Source: a virus. From it: a stretch of 64,000 nucleotides of DNA. Under the pieces are notes generated by a model. That model was not told the DNA's origin, did no database searches, and saw nothing but the letters and a program-made list of their open reading frames with translations. The stretch is from the IMG/VR virus record IMGVR_UViG_3300022200_000023, positions 31,531 through 95,530 of that record; one strand, given 5' to 3'. A program made the position numbers and the translations under genes. This document shows, in pieces, positions 9,207-16,896 of the stretch (the stretch's first letter is position 1; every line of letters starts with the position of its first letter).

Positions 9207-9325
9207 TCTAACTAAGCGCCCCGTTGGGCCAGCAGCGCAACGCTGTTTCAGTTGGTCTCATCAGTGCTCTGCGAGCACTGATGGTCATCTCGGCGACCTG
9301 GTCGCTGCAATCTTCGTTAGTTAGA
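9207..9325 (+). ncRNA. Structured RNA candidate closed by a 9-bp long-range stem, retron-like layout
   Basis: TCTAACTAA (9207-9215) pairs with TTAGTTAGA (9317-9325). Four hairpins lie between them: GCCC/GGGC (9218-9229), CAGCG/CGCTG (9233-9245), an 11-bp perfect stem with a 3-base loop (9259-9283), and GCGAC/GTCGC (9293-9305). The order is inverted repeat, two short hairpins, one long hairpin, a short hairpin, inverted repeat. The first repeat is followed by AAGC, which recalls retron msr-msd RNAs, where a guanosine beside the a1 repeat is the branch point. The reverse transcriptase is 9.7 kb away, so the pairing is a hypothesis. Either strand could be transcribed; plus is assumed because it follows the polymerase gene. 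Confidence 0.5.
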
Positions 9326-9608
9326 TTTGGGATAGCCCACTTTGTGTGGTTGGGGAAGTGACTTCCCTAGAGTAACACTAAGGGCCCGGCCCCCCTTCCA
9401 GATGTCCGCCGGCGCCCGGCGGGGCCCTCTACTTAAGTGCCCCGCGGAGCTCGGTTAGGAACTCAATAAATCGTATCCCAAGCTTTGAATCAGGCAGCCT
9501 TTCGGCTAATCCCCCGAAACGGGGGAGACGTACCTCCGGGGCTCCTACCGTCACTCCCCGTCGGCGGAGCTGCTCGAGATGAACTGGGCTCGAAATCGTG
9601 ATTCAACG
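9326..9608. other. Non-coding GC-rich hairpin region between polymerase and terminase genes
   Basis: No credible gene was seen. Self-complementary elements include GGAAGT/ACTTCC (about 9355-9367), AGGGCCC paired with GGGCCCT (about 9381-9427) around an inner CGCCGG/CCGGCG hairpin, and a TCCCCCG-GAAA-type hairpin near 9509-9525. It lies between convergent genes and next to the terminase gene. It might hold a packaging site, an origin or further RNA, but nothing in the sequence decides this. Confidence 0.4.
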
Positions 9609-11237
9609 CTAAGCAATCAACGAAGATCTAGCATCTGCGCTGTAGAAGGTAAGGTCCTTGCGGCGGATCTTGCCTGCAATCCACGCGAAAATCTGAGCGT
9701 GGAGTGCGTCGTCTGGGTTGGAGGGGGCGTGACGCCATACCCGCTTTCCGGCCTGCGTCACTTCCTCGTACACCGACAGCATGTCCTCAAACACCGGAGC
9801 GCTCTGCTTCACGTTGGGGTACCGGTACAAGCCGTTCTTGGCGTTGTAGAGGAAGTTGTCGATCATCGTAGTACGGTCCGCCATGTAGCGGTCTCGCTGG
9901 TTCCAGCGAAGGTGGGCTCCTCCGCCCTCAACCCCTGCGTACTGAACCTGCCATACCCGCTGGGGCCCTAGGCGCTTAGTCAGTAGGTTGTTGCCGATGT
10001 GGCCCTCTCCTGCGTCACCAATCGCGAGACTTACCTGGTATAAGTTAAAGACGCGGGCGATTTCCTCGACGGAGTCTACTGGGTTGACCACCGGGAAAAT
10101 CTTGAACCACAGAGTGTGGTGGCGCCCTCCGGCGTCGATACCCCAGATCCAGGCGACAGTCCTAGAGTTACCTTTCGAGCCCCCGCCGGACCAGTCTACC
10201 CCTCCCACTACGTGGACAACGCCCTTGGCCGACTCCGGCCTAACGGCCTTAGACGGTGAGGCGTCAAGAGTGTGCTCCTCGCAACAAGCCTGAAGCTCGT
10301 CAAGAGAGATAAGCCTCGCTCCGATAGAGTCGGAGATGCCCAGCACCTCGTTCTTAAAGTCCGAGGGTGCGTAGTCTTCGTGCTTCTGCAGAATTCTGGA
10401 CCAGCGTTCAGGCCTCTCGTTGTTGAGCGGCAAGATTAGCTGCGGGATGTGGAAGCCCTTGATCCGGTCAGCGTCCGGAGATTCTGGGTCCACGTCATCG
10501 GGGACGGGGTTCATGTCTATCCACGTCCCATTACGGGGGTTTACGTACGCCTTACACTTGAGGCAAATGATCCCCTTCTTTCCGATTCCCGCGTCATTGA
10601 CGTAGTAGGAATAGTCGCCGCAAGCTTCACACTTCACGCACCACTCGGACTGGGTGGAGGACCGCCACATAAACTCAATGGTGTTCTCCATCGTCTTAGG
10701 CGTGCCCGTGTAGCCAAAGTACCCGTAGTTGGAGTTAGCGGCGCACTCAGAGACCACAGGGACAACCTCGTCGTAGAGGATGTCCTGGATCTCATCGAAG
10801 TTGATGCGGTCAGCAGAGTACCCACGTGCGCGGTCAGGATCGTCCGACGCGTATGTGAATATGAGCTCACTACCGTTAGCAAGGATCTTCAGGAAGACGT
10901 TGTCCGGGGCGTGCGGGTCTAAGTATAAGTCTCTCACCAACGGCGAATGCCGGAGCATCTTGGCTACGCGCGTATTAGAGAAGGTCGACGTCTGCTTGAG
11001 ACTTGGGCTGACGTAGAGGGTTCTGAAGTACGGACGCGAGATCGCATCGACCACAGTGTGTGCTGCGGCTGACACGGACTTCCCTACCTGTCGCCCGCAT
11101 TTCATCAGCGTTTTTCGCCACTGCCCCCTGTAAATAGCGTCATACATGGGGTAGTCGTATAGGGAAAATTGAGTGCCCTCTAGCCAGAGAAGCTTCTCGG
11201 CTAGTTGGCGACGCGACGCTTTGAATTCGACAGACAT
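9609..11237 (-). CDS. Terminase large subunit (packaging ATPase/nuclease)
   Basis: A 542-residue DNA-packaging motor. The Walker A variant is KCGRQVGKS near residue 47 and Walker B is INFDEIQDI near 148. A zinc-binding insertion has CEAC and CLKC. The RNase H-like nuclease has acidic motifs in GGVDWSGG, IGDAGEGHIG and NPDDALHA. The chosen ATG at 11237 gives the usual short lead-in (YDYPMYDAIYRG) to Walker A. Its start codon overlaps that of the divergent MoxR gene (shared CATG at 11235-11238) and has no Shine-Dalgarno. The small terminase subunit is not recognisable nearby. Confidence 0.88.
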   Translation of the reverse strand: MSVEFKASRRQLAEKLLWLEGTQFSLYDYPMYDAIYRGQWRKTLMKCGRQVGKSVSAAAHTVVDAISRPYFRTLYVSPSLKQTSTFSNTRVAKMLRHSPLVRDLYLDPHAPDNVFLKILANGSELIFTYASDDPDRARGYSADRINFDEIQDILYDEVVPVVSECAANSNYGYFGYTGTPKTMENTIEFMWRSSTQSEWCVKCEACGDYSYYVNDAGIGKKGIICLKCKAYVNPRNGTWIDMNPVPDDVDPESPDADRIKGFHIPQLILPLNNERPERWSRILQKHEDYAPSDFKNEVLGISDSIGARLISLDELQACCEEHTLDASPSKAVRPESAKGVVHVVGGVDWSGGGSKGNSRTVAWIWGIDAGGRHHTLWFKIFPVVNPVDSVEEIARVFNLYQVSLAIGDAGEGHIGNNLLTKRLGPQRVWQVQYAGVEGGGAHLRWNQRDRYMADRTTMIDNFLYNAKNGLYRYPNVKQSAPVFEDMLSVYEEVTQAGKRVWRHAPSNPDDALHAQIFAWIAGKIRRKDLTFYSADARSSLIA

Positions 11238-12459
11238 GAGCGATACAACCGAAAAGGGCTCCGCCCAAAACCGCTTCTGGGAGGAAATGGGTGTTCCTCT
11301 CGTTACCGTACAGCAGGCCCGCCTGGCCGTAAAGATGGCATTCGACGCCGGACTCGTCCCCGCTCTCGTGGGACACGCCGGCATCGGCAAGACGCAGTCC
11401 CTCAAGGAAGAGGGCCGCGAAGACCGCGGAGGTGGCTACTACGGCTGGTACCTCCAGACCGCCATGCCCGAGGACGTGCAGGGGCTGGCTTTCCGCGCAC
11501 CGAACGGAAAGTCCTACGACTACCTGCAGCAGTCGCAGATAGTGAACAACGTGGACAGCCACGAGGGCGGCGTCATCGTCCTCGAGGAGCTCAACCGCGC
11601 CTCCAAGGAGACAGCGGCCGCGGCGTTCGCGTTCATGGATCAGTTCCACGAGAACTTCCCGAAGGGGTGGCACCTGGCGCTCGCCATGAACCCCAGCGGC
11701 GGAGAGTACGCCACGGACTCTCTGATCCACGACCCGGCGCTACGCCGCCGCGTCGTGTGGATCGCGGTACGCGAAGACCGTACAGAGTGGCTCCGCTACG
11801 CGCGTGATCGCGAGCTGCACCCGATGGTAATCGCCTACATCGAGGCGAACGCCAACATGCTCCTGGACACCAAGCGCCGCGCAGCCGGGCGGATCTACGC
11901 CACCCCCGCCTCGTGGGAAAAGGTGTCCACCATCCTCAAGACCATAGAGGAGCAGAACGGGGGCAACCTGTCTCCGATCCCCGCCGCCACCGAGAACGTT
12001 CTCTCGGGGCTGATCGGGGACACCGCGGCCGGTGAGGTCCTGCGGTTCATCGAGGACAACAACATCATCATCCACCCGCAGGAGGTGTTGGAGTCCTACA
12101 AGGGGGAGAAGAGCGAGGTTCGCTCCCGCGTGCGCAACGCCATCCGATCCGGCCGCGTGGACGTCGTCTCCGCCCTGTGCGACAACCTCAAGACGGTGCT
12201 GCTGTCCAGCATGCCCAAGGTCAACAAGAAGCTCTGCGAGAACCTCGTGACCTTCTTGAAGGACCTGCCGAACGAGCTGAGGATGGTCGTCATCACTGGT
12301 TTCCGCGAGGCCAACACGCAAGAGGCCTCTCGTTGGGTCAGCACTCTTCAGCTGGAGCTGGTGCGCACCCCCGGGTACTCGGACGTCTTCACGTCCATCC
12401 TGGGAGACGTCACCAAGGTCGAAGAGGCGCTCAGCGACGAAGAGGCCAACAAGAAGTAA
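11236..12459 (+). CDS. MoxR-type AAA+ ATPase (first copy)
   Basis: A 407-residue AAA+ ATPase. Walker A is LVGHAGIGKTQS and the Walker B region is GGVIVLEELNRAS, with Glu where Asp is usual. Then come the MoxR-type AMNPSGGEY (sensor 1 region) and DPALRRRVVWI. MoxR ATPases normally act with a VWA-domain partner to remodel a target or load a metal. The obvious partner here is the VWA metallopeptidase at 16897. It starts two bases into the terminase start codon, has no visible Shine-Dalgarno, and ends directly against the next gene's GTG. Confidence 0.8.
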   Translation: MSDTTEKGSAQNRFWEEMGVPLVTVQQARLAVKMAFDAGLVPALVGHAGIGKTQSLKEEGREDRGGGYYGWYLQTAMPEDVQGLAFRAPNGKSYDYLQQSQIVNNVDSHEGGVIVLEELNRASKETAAAAFAFMDQFHENFPKGWHLALAMNPSGGEYATDSLIHDPALRRRVVWIAVREDRTEWLRYARDRELHPMVIAYIEANANMLLDTKRRAAGRIYATPASWEKVSTILKTIEEQNGGNLSPIPAATENVLSGLIGDTAAGEVLRFIEDNNIIIHPQEVLESYKGEKSEVRSRVRNAIRSGRVDVVSALCDNLKTVLLSSMPKVNKKLCENLVTFLKDLPNELRMVVITGFREANTQEASRWVSTLQLELVRTPGYSDVFTSILGDVTKVEEALSDEEANKK

Positions 12460-14325
12460 GTGGCCGAGAAGCGCCTCGAGGAGTTCTTCCCTTTGGCGGG
12501 GGTTCAGCCATACCCCCACCAGAGGGAAGTCTTCTCTTTAATTGAGAAAGCTCGTAGGGACAAACCTGCCGCTAAGTTCGTAATCCTCCGCGCGCCCACT
12601 GGTACAGGCAAAAGCGCCATTACTATGACGCTCGCTCAAGCCGCAGGCACTGCGCATGTTTTAGCGTCGCACCGCTTCCTCCAGCAGCAATACGTAGACG
12701 ACTACTCTCACTTGAACCTGGGGAACCTCTGGGGGAAGAGAAACTACGTTTGCATGGCCAGCGCTACACTTATAGACGCTCCAGGGTCTAGCACCCCCTA
12801 TACCTGTGGAGACTGTCTCGCGTACCGGAACGACCGAAGGGTAGACCTTGCACTCAGCCCCAGTAACTTCATCGCAAAGCACTGCTCCGTGCATAATGGC
12901 GACGGCATGAATTGCCCGTACCAGCGTGCAAAGACGGAGACACAGGCGGCTGATATAGCGCTAACGAACTTCAACAGTTTCTTCGCTCACTACAACTACA
13001 GCGGCCTCTTGAAACCTCGTCAGGCACTCATCATCGACGAGGCGCACCTCCTGCCCGGCAGGCTGGTGGACATCTTGTCGGTAGGGGTGCAGTACCTGTC
13101 CCGCAGCAAGCACAAGGAAGTCTACCCGCTGCCGCGACCCACCGACCGCATGGAACAATGCGCGGCCTGGTTGGAAGCCAAGGTCCTCCCGTTCTTGATG
13201 AAAACCGTGTCCCGCGTGGGACCGATCATTGTGCGGTGGAACTCAACAGCCTCTCAGTGGGAAATGCCGGACGGGTCTTGCGCCGCGGACTACATCGATG
13301 GTCTCCGGGGGGCGGTTCAACGAATCATGGCTGACCTGTTAAAAGCGTCTCCCACCTTAGCGGGGGCCCAGGGCGGGCTGCTGAGCTCTGCTCACGCCGA
13401 AGAACGGCAGTTTCGGGCCTGCAAGCTACTGCTCACAGTACTAAGGCTAATCCCGTCGCTCAAGGCTCACCCGGACAGTTGGTGCGTGGACGTAGAGCAC
13501 AACCCGGACAGAGTCGTCTTTCGGCCTATCAAACCGGGCCGCCTAGCTCACGCAACGCTATTTAGCGCAGGCAGCGAAGTAGTGCTCTTGTCGGCTACCC
13601 TGGATAAAGGACCTTTCCTAGAAGACCTGGGTATAAGGGAAGACGAGATCCGTGCGTTCATCGACGTGCCATCTCTGTTTCCTGTGAAGTGCCGGCCAAT
13701 CATCTACTGCGCTGCTGGTAACATGCGCAAAGCAGACGCTGAGGCCACTCTGCCGAAGATGGCGGAGAAGATTGCAGAGATCCTCACCGTAAACCACTCA
13801 ACCCACAAGGGCATCATCCACACGCACACGTTCAAAAACGGTGAGATGCTGCGGGCGCTGCTTCCTCCAGAGGTGGCTAATCGGATCATTTGGCACCAGC
13901 CAGGCGGACCCAACGTAGAACGCCTCATCGAGGACTTTTACGACAGTGACCAAATGTGGCTTGCTAGCCCTTCGTGCACTGAGGGCCTAGACGGACGTGG
14001 GCCGAGGGTGCGGGCCCAGATACTGATGAAAGCTCCGTACCCCAACTTGGGAGGGAGTGCGCGCATCAAAAAGCGCATGAAGCTACCTGACGGAAATCTC
14101 TGGTACGCCATGCAAGCCGCTAACACGCTGATCCAGGCGTACGGGCGGGGCTGTCGGTACCAGAAGGACTACTGCGTAACCTACGTACTGGACTCCGGGA
14201 TCACGGGTCTAGTCGGTAAAGCTCGAAACAACCTCCCAACCTGGTTCCTCCAGGCATGGGATATGCGCTACCCGCAAAGGTGGCAGCAAAACAGACCAGG
14301 TGTATGGACGATACGAAAAGCCTGA
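12460..14325 (+). CDS. XPD/DinG-like superfamily 2 helicase with Fe-S cysteines
   Basis: A 621-residue 5'-3' helicase-type protein. Visible motifs are the Q-motif-like YPHQREVF, Walker A RAPTGTGKSA, and DEAH box LIIDEAHLLPG. A cysteine cluster lies between motifs Ia and II (YVCM, CGDC, HCSV, NCPYQ) where XPD and DinG carry an iron-sulfur cluster. Late motifs include VLLSATLD and ASPSCTEGLDGRG, with QAYGRGCR as motif VI. The GTG start immediately follows the MoxR stop with no gap. Likely works in phage DNA replication or repair. Confidence 0.85.
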   Translation: MAEKRLEEFFPLAGVQPYPHQREVFSLIEKARRDKPAAKFVILRAPTGTGKSAITMTLAQAAGTAHVLASHRFLQQQYVDDYSHLNLGNLWGKRNYVCMASATLIDAPGSSTPYTCGDCLAYRNDRRVDLALSPSNFIAKHCSVHNGDGMNCPYQRAKTETQAADIALTNFNSFFAHYNYSGLLKPRQALIIDEAHLLPGRLVDILSVGVQYLSRSKHKEVYPLPRPTDRMEQCAAWLEAKVLPFLMKTVSRVGPIIVRWNSTASQWEMPDGSCAADYIDGLRGAVQRIMADLLKASPTLAGAQGGLLSSAHAEERQFRACKLLLTVLRLIPSLKAHPDSWCVDVEHNPDRVVFRPIKPGRLAHATLFSAGSEVVLLSATLDKGPFLEDLGIREDEIRAFIDVPSLFPVKCRPIIYCAAGNMRKADAEATLPKMAEKIAEILTVNHSTHKGIIHTHTFKNGEMLRALLPPEVANRIIWHQPGGPNVERLIEDFYDSDQMWLASPSCTEGLDGRGPRVRAQILMKAPYPNLGGSARIKKRMKLPDGNLWYAMQAANTLIQAYGRGCRYQKDYCVTYVLDSGITGLVGKARNNLPTWFLQAWDMRYPQRWQQNRPGVWTIRKA

Positions 14326-14588
14326 GAGACTACGGTCTCCCGGATGTAGAACCCACGGGGACCCCCGAGTGGGAGCCTCTGGAAGGAGACGACGCACCGC
14401 CGTGCCCTAACTGCGGTGCCCGGCTTTGCAAGGTGAAGGTCGCAGTCAAGCTGGCGCTACTACGTGGCGGAGCAGGGACGGCCCACTACTTGGGGTGCCC
14501 TGCGTGTCCCTGGGCCAGCCCCAGCACTGCTGTCTCGGACAGAGCTAGCCCTACAAGCGGACCCCAGCCTCCAACAACTGAGAGTTAA
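14304..14588 (+). CDS. Small zinc-ribbon protein
   Basis: A 94-residue protein overlapping the helicase end by 22 bases. It has two CxxC-type pairs (CPNCG and CPAC) flanking a basic stretch (CKVKVAVKLALL), a zinc-ribbon pattern. The C-terminal 20 residues are Ser/Pro/Thr-rich and probably disordered. Its last 38 bases overlap the convergent gene at 14551. Function not recognised; a role helping the preceding helicase is a guess from context. Confidence 0.6.
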   Translation: MDDTKSLRDYGLPDVEPTGTPEWEPLEGDDAPPCPNCGARLCKVKVAVKLALLRGGAGTAHYLGCPACPWASPSTAVSDRASPTSGPQPPTTES

Positions 14589-15228
14589 GCAAACTACGCA
14601 TCGTACTGACGTAGTTGCCTACCTCCATAAGAACCCTGGCGTGCACGCACGCGGCGTCATCCTCGTCGTACGGGCACTCCTTGTGAGTGCCTAGGAGCTC
14701 CAGGGTTCTTTTCTTTAGTTCCTCTTCTCGGCCCACCTTCGGGACCATGGTGTCCAGCGCATCCTGTGCAAACGCCAGCTCAGGAGGAACAATCACCAGA
14801 CCGCTTGTAGCACAAAGAGCAGCGGCGTAAACAGCGGGCTCATCCCCGTAAAACTGCGGCCCACTCCACTCTTCGTAATGCTGGGCCATGAGGCGCATCT
14901 CCACTACCGTCCAGCAGAGCTCACCAACCTCTGTGCCCGTGATGGACTCTGGCTGCGCAACCCGCCCATTGAGCGTCTCAGAGAGGTTCTCCAGCACGCG
15001 AGCGTCCCACAGGTAGGCAGGGTTAGCCCTGACCGCTGTGACCGCTAGGAGGCGGTCCAAGGCGGCCTCGTCGGGGGGCAGGCAGCCCTGGTCCTCCAAG
15101 AAGACCAAGAGGCTATCTGTCTCCCACGCAGCATGCGCCCCGCCCGTAAGCTCGTCACAGGCAAGGCTCTGCACTAGGGCCAGTGTGTCGCCCGAAGAGA
15201 GGAGGGATTTGGCTTTTTCTAGGAGCAC
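14551..15228 (-). CDS. Unrecognised phage protein, probably alpha-helical
   Basis: A 225-residue, acidic, mostly helical protein with no signal peptide, membrane segment or catalytic motif that I recognise. Notable pieces are SLACDELTGGAHAAWETDSLL and a cysteine pair near the C-terminus (ECPYDEDDAACVHA). It is the last of three minus-strand genes that abut each other (15228 shared), so it is probably made with the two probable virion proteins upstream. Confidence 0.6.
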   Translation of the reverse strand: MLLEKAKSLLSSGDTLALVQSLACDELTGGAHAAWETDSLLVFLEDQGCLPPDEAALDRLLAVTAVRANPAYLWDARVLENLSETLNGRVAQPESITGTEVGELCWTVVEMRLMAQHYEEWSGPQFYGDEPAVYAAALCATSGLVIVPPELAFAQDALDTMVPKVGREEELKKRTLELLGTHKECPYDEDDAACVHARVLMEVGNYVSTMRSLLNSQLLEAGVRL

Positions 15229-15884
15229 TAGTACCCCATGCGATCCGAGGCGCTAGCAAGACCACCCCACTGCCGTTGTGGGTTCGTAGCCGACTCATGA
15301 GCGCGTCGAGCTCTAGCTTGCTCTTGAGCGAAGTTAAAATCTTGGTTGATCGCCGCGCGCCGGTTAGCCGCTTCCATAGCGCGCTCGTTCGCAGCTAATT
15401 CCGACTGCGACAAGTTTCTACTGCGGTGCTTCGGGGGATTTCCAAAATTGTGCTTCCAAGCGTCCACAGCGTCAGATGCGTCAAAGTTCAGCTGTTGATC
15501 AAACGGTAAAACTTGGGCAGCTCTAGACTCCAGGCCTGCTTGGGAGTAAGCATTCCGACCTGCAGAAAATGCTCTATTGTGCTGTCTTTGCAGATCCTGC
15601 AGGCGGTGTAGGTCACTGGCCGAACTGGTTGCAGGGTTAAAGTTGTTCAGAGCATCCCGGAAATCCATATCAACCTGGTTGTAGTGGTTCAAGGCGTCCC
15701 TGCGAGCTGCTCCGCCAGTTCGCTTGTGCCAGGCCTTCTGAACCCCACCCCACGCGTCACCTAGCGCATCAGCGCCTCGTCGGAAGATGTTAGCAGTCTT
15801 CTCCGTGCCGTCCAGCATCCCGAAGTCTTCTAGCGCCTGCTGGCACCCAAGATCATAGGCCTCTTTGAAAAAGTGTTGGCTCAC
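15228..15884 (-). CDS. Probable virion protein with the KEAYxxG N-terminal motif
   Basis: A 218-residue, Ala/Arg/Asn-rich helical protein. The N-terminus (FFKEAYDLGCQQALEDFGM) matches the N-termini of proteins encoded at 59811 and 60187 and a segment near the start of the Q-rich protein at 52913. The remainder is low-complexity with many Asn, Arg and Ala. GTG start at 15884 preceded by GGGGAG. The shared N-terminus suggests a common partner or processing signal in the virion; the function is not known. Confidence 0.6.
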   Translation of the reverse strand: MSQHFFKEAYDLGCQQALEDFGMLDGTEKTANIFRRGADALGDAWGGVQKAWHKRTGGAARRDALNHYNQVDMDFRDALNNFNPATSSASDLHRLQDLQRQHNRAFSAGRNAYSQAGLESRAAQVLPFDQQLNFDASDAVDAWKHNFGNPPKHRSRNLSQSELAANERAMEAANRRAAINQDFNFAQEQARARRAHESATNPQRQWGGLASASDRMGY

Positions 15885-15885
15885 T

Positions 15886-16857
15886 TTATCTCCCCAACTG
15901 CTTCAGCAGCAGCGCATGCATGTCCCGAGGCAAAGTCGGGAAAATCTCTTTGACCTTGCTGGGGTCCACTACCCCACCCTCAGCGATCTCTTCAACGACC
16001 TCAGGGCCGAGAACGTCCGAGTAGAACTCAGGGCCCTTCTTCACCAGCTCCGCCAGCGCTACGGGGGTGCCGCCCAGGTCCACCATCTCAGTCATGGCTT
16101 CCTTGGTGTTGAACACGGTCTTCAGCGGATCCGGGAGAGACTTACCGTAAAGGCGAGCTAGGCCGTGCTGCTTGTCGAGCTCGGACACAGCCTCCGCCAC
16201 CTTCGTAAGTTCGGCCCGTTCTGTGGTAAAAGGAAGGGACCGCACCAATTGAGCTACGCGCGTATAAGCTCCGGCCCCAGCAGGTGCTGCAGCCCCTCGA
16301 GCGTCAATCCACTCAGCCGCCTTGTCGCGGTCACAGGGAACGATACCCGCCCACTGGTAAACCTCGGTGGGAAGCTCCTCGTCTCGGGCTGCCGCGTGCT
16401 TAACGAGAACAGAAGCCGCAGTAGCCAGGCTCGTAGGAGACAGCTTGCGCTGGTTGCGCGAAATGGCCTCGTGCGCCAACTTAAGGCTGGTTCCACTGTA
16501 GATAGGGAACTGGCGTGTGTGCGGTAGCAGGTAGTCCGGAGTTTCGGCGGCTGCAGCCACCTTCTCAAACTCCTTCTTAGGCAGCGTTGCGCCGTAAACC
16601 GTGAGTGCTGCCTGAATGCGGCCCGTGACTTCGGGCGCTACACTCGCCGTCTTCTCTGCATACGCGGAAGATAGCAGTGCGTGCTCCTTGGTGTGCACTG
16701 GAAATTCTCGGTTAACCGGGTCTGCAAAAGCAGACGAAGGTAGGTTGTCCCGAACCTCCCGCCCCACTTCAGCAGTTTTCACGAGCGGACTCAGGGTAGG
16801 CCGCTCAGCGATGATTTCGCGTAGAACAGCAAAAGTGGTGTCGGTGTTCTGATCCAT
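15886..16857 (-). CDS. Probable virion protein with FADPxNRxFPxHTKEH motif
   Basis: A 323-residue protein. Residues about 40-65 read SAFADPVNREFPVHTKEHA, resembling the FADPxNRxYPI motif of a domain (DUF6582-type) found in phage head-associated proteins. A weaker second copy, LLPHTRQFPIYSGTS, lies about 80 residues on. The rest is helical with many Ala and Glu. ATG at 16857 with GGAGAAGG ahead of it. It heads the three-gene minus operon down to 14551 and diverges from the VWA gene over 39 bases. Confidence 0.6.
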   Translation of the reverse strand: MDQNTDTTFAVLREIIAERPTLSPLVKTAEVGREVRDNLPSSAFADPVNREFPVHTKEHALLSSAYAEKTASVAPEVTGRIQAALTVYGATLPKKEFEKVAAAAETPDYLLPHTRQFPIYSGTSLKLAHEAISRNQRKLSPTSLATAASVLVKHAAARDEELPTEVYQWAGIVPCDRDKAAEWIDARGAAAPAGAGAYTRVAQLVRSLPFTTERAELTKVAEAVSELDKQHGLARLYGKSLPDPLKTVFNTKEAMTEMVDLGGTPVALAELVKKGPEFYSDVLGPEVVEEIAEGGVVDPSKVKEIFPTLPRDMHALLLKQLGR

Positions 16858-16896
16858 GTACCTTCTCCGAGAGCTGGTCAAATTCTAGACAAAAAA

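Noticed and set aside
11740-12519. Long antisense open frames opposite the MoxR gene, as also at 17608-18300, 3719-4360, 30657-31301, 43938-44567 and 47684-48295
   Set aside because: They lie opposite confidently identified genes, have Arg/His/Val-biased composition, and look like shadows typical of GC-rich coding DNA.
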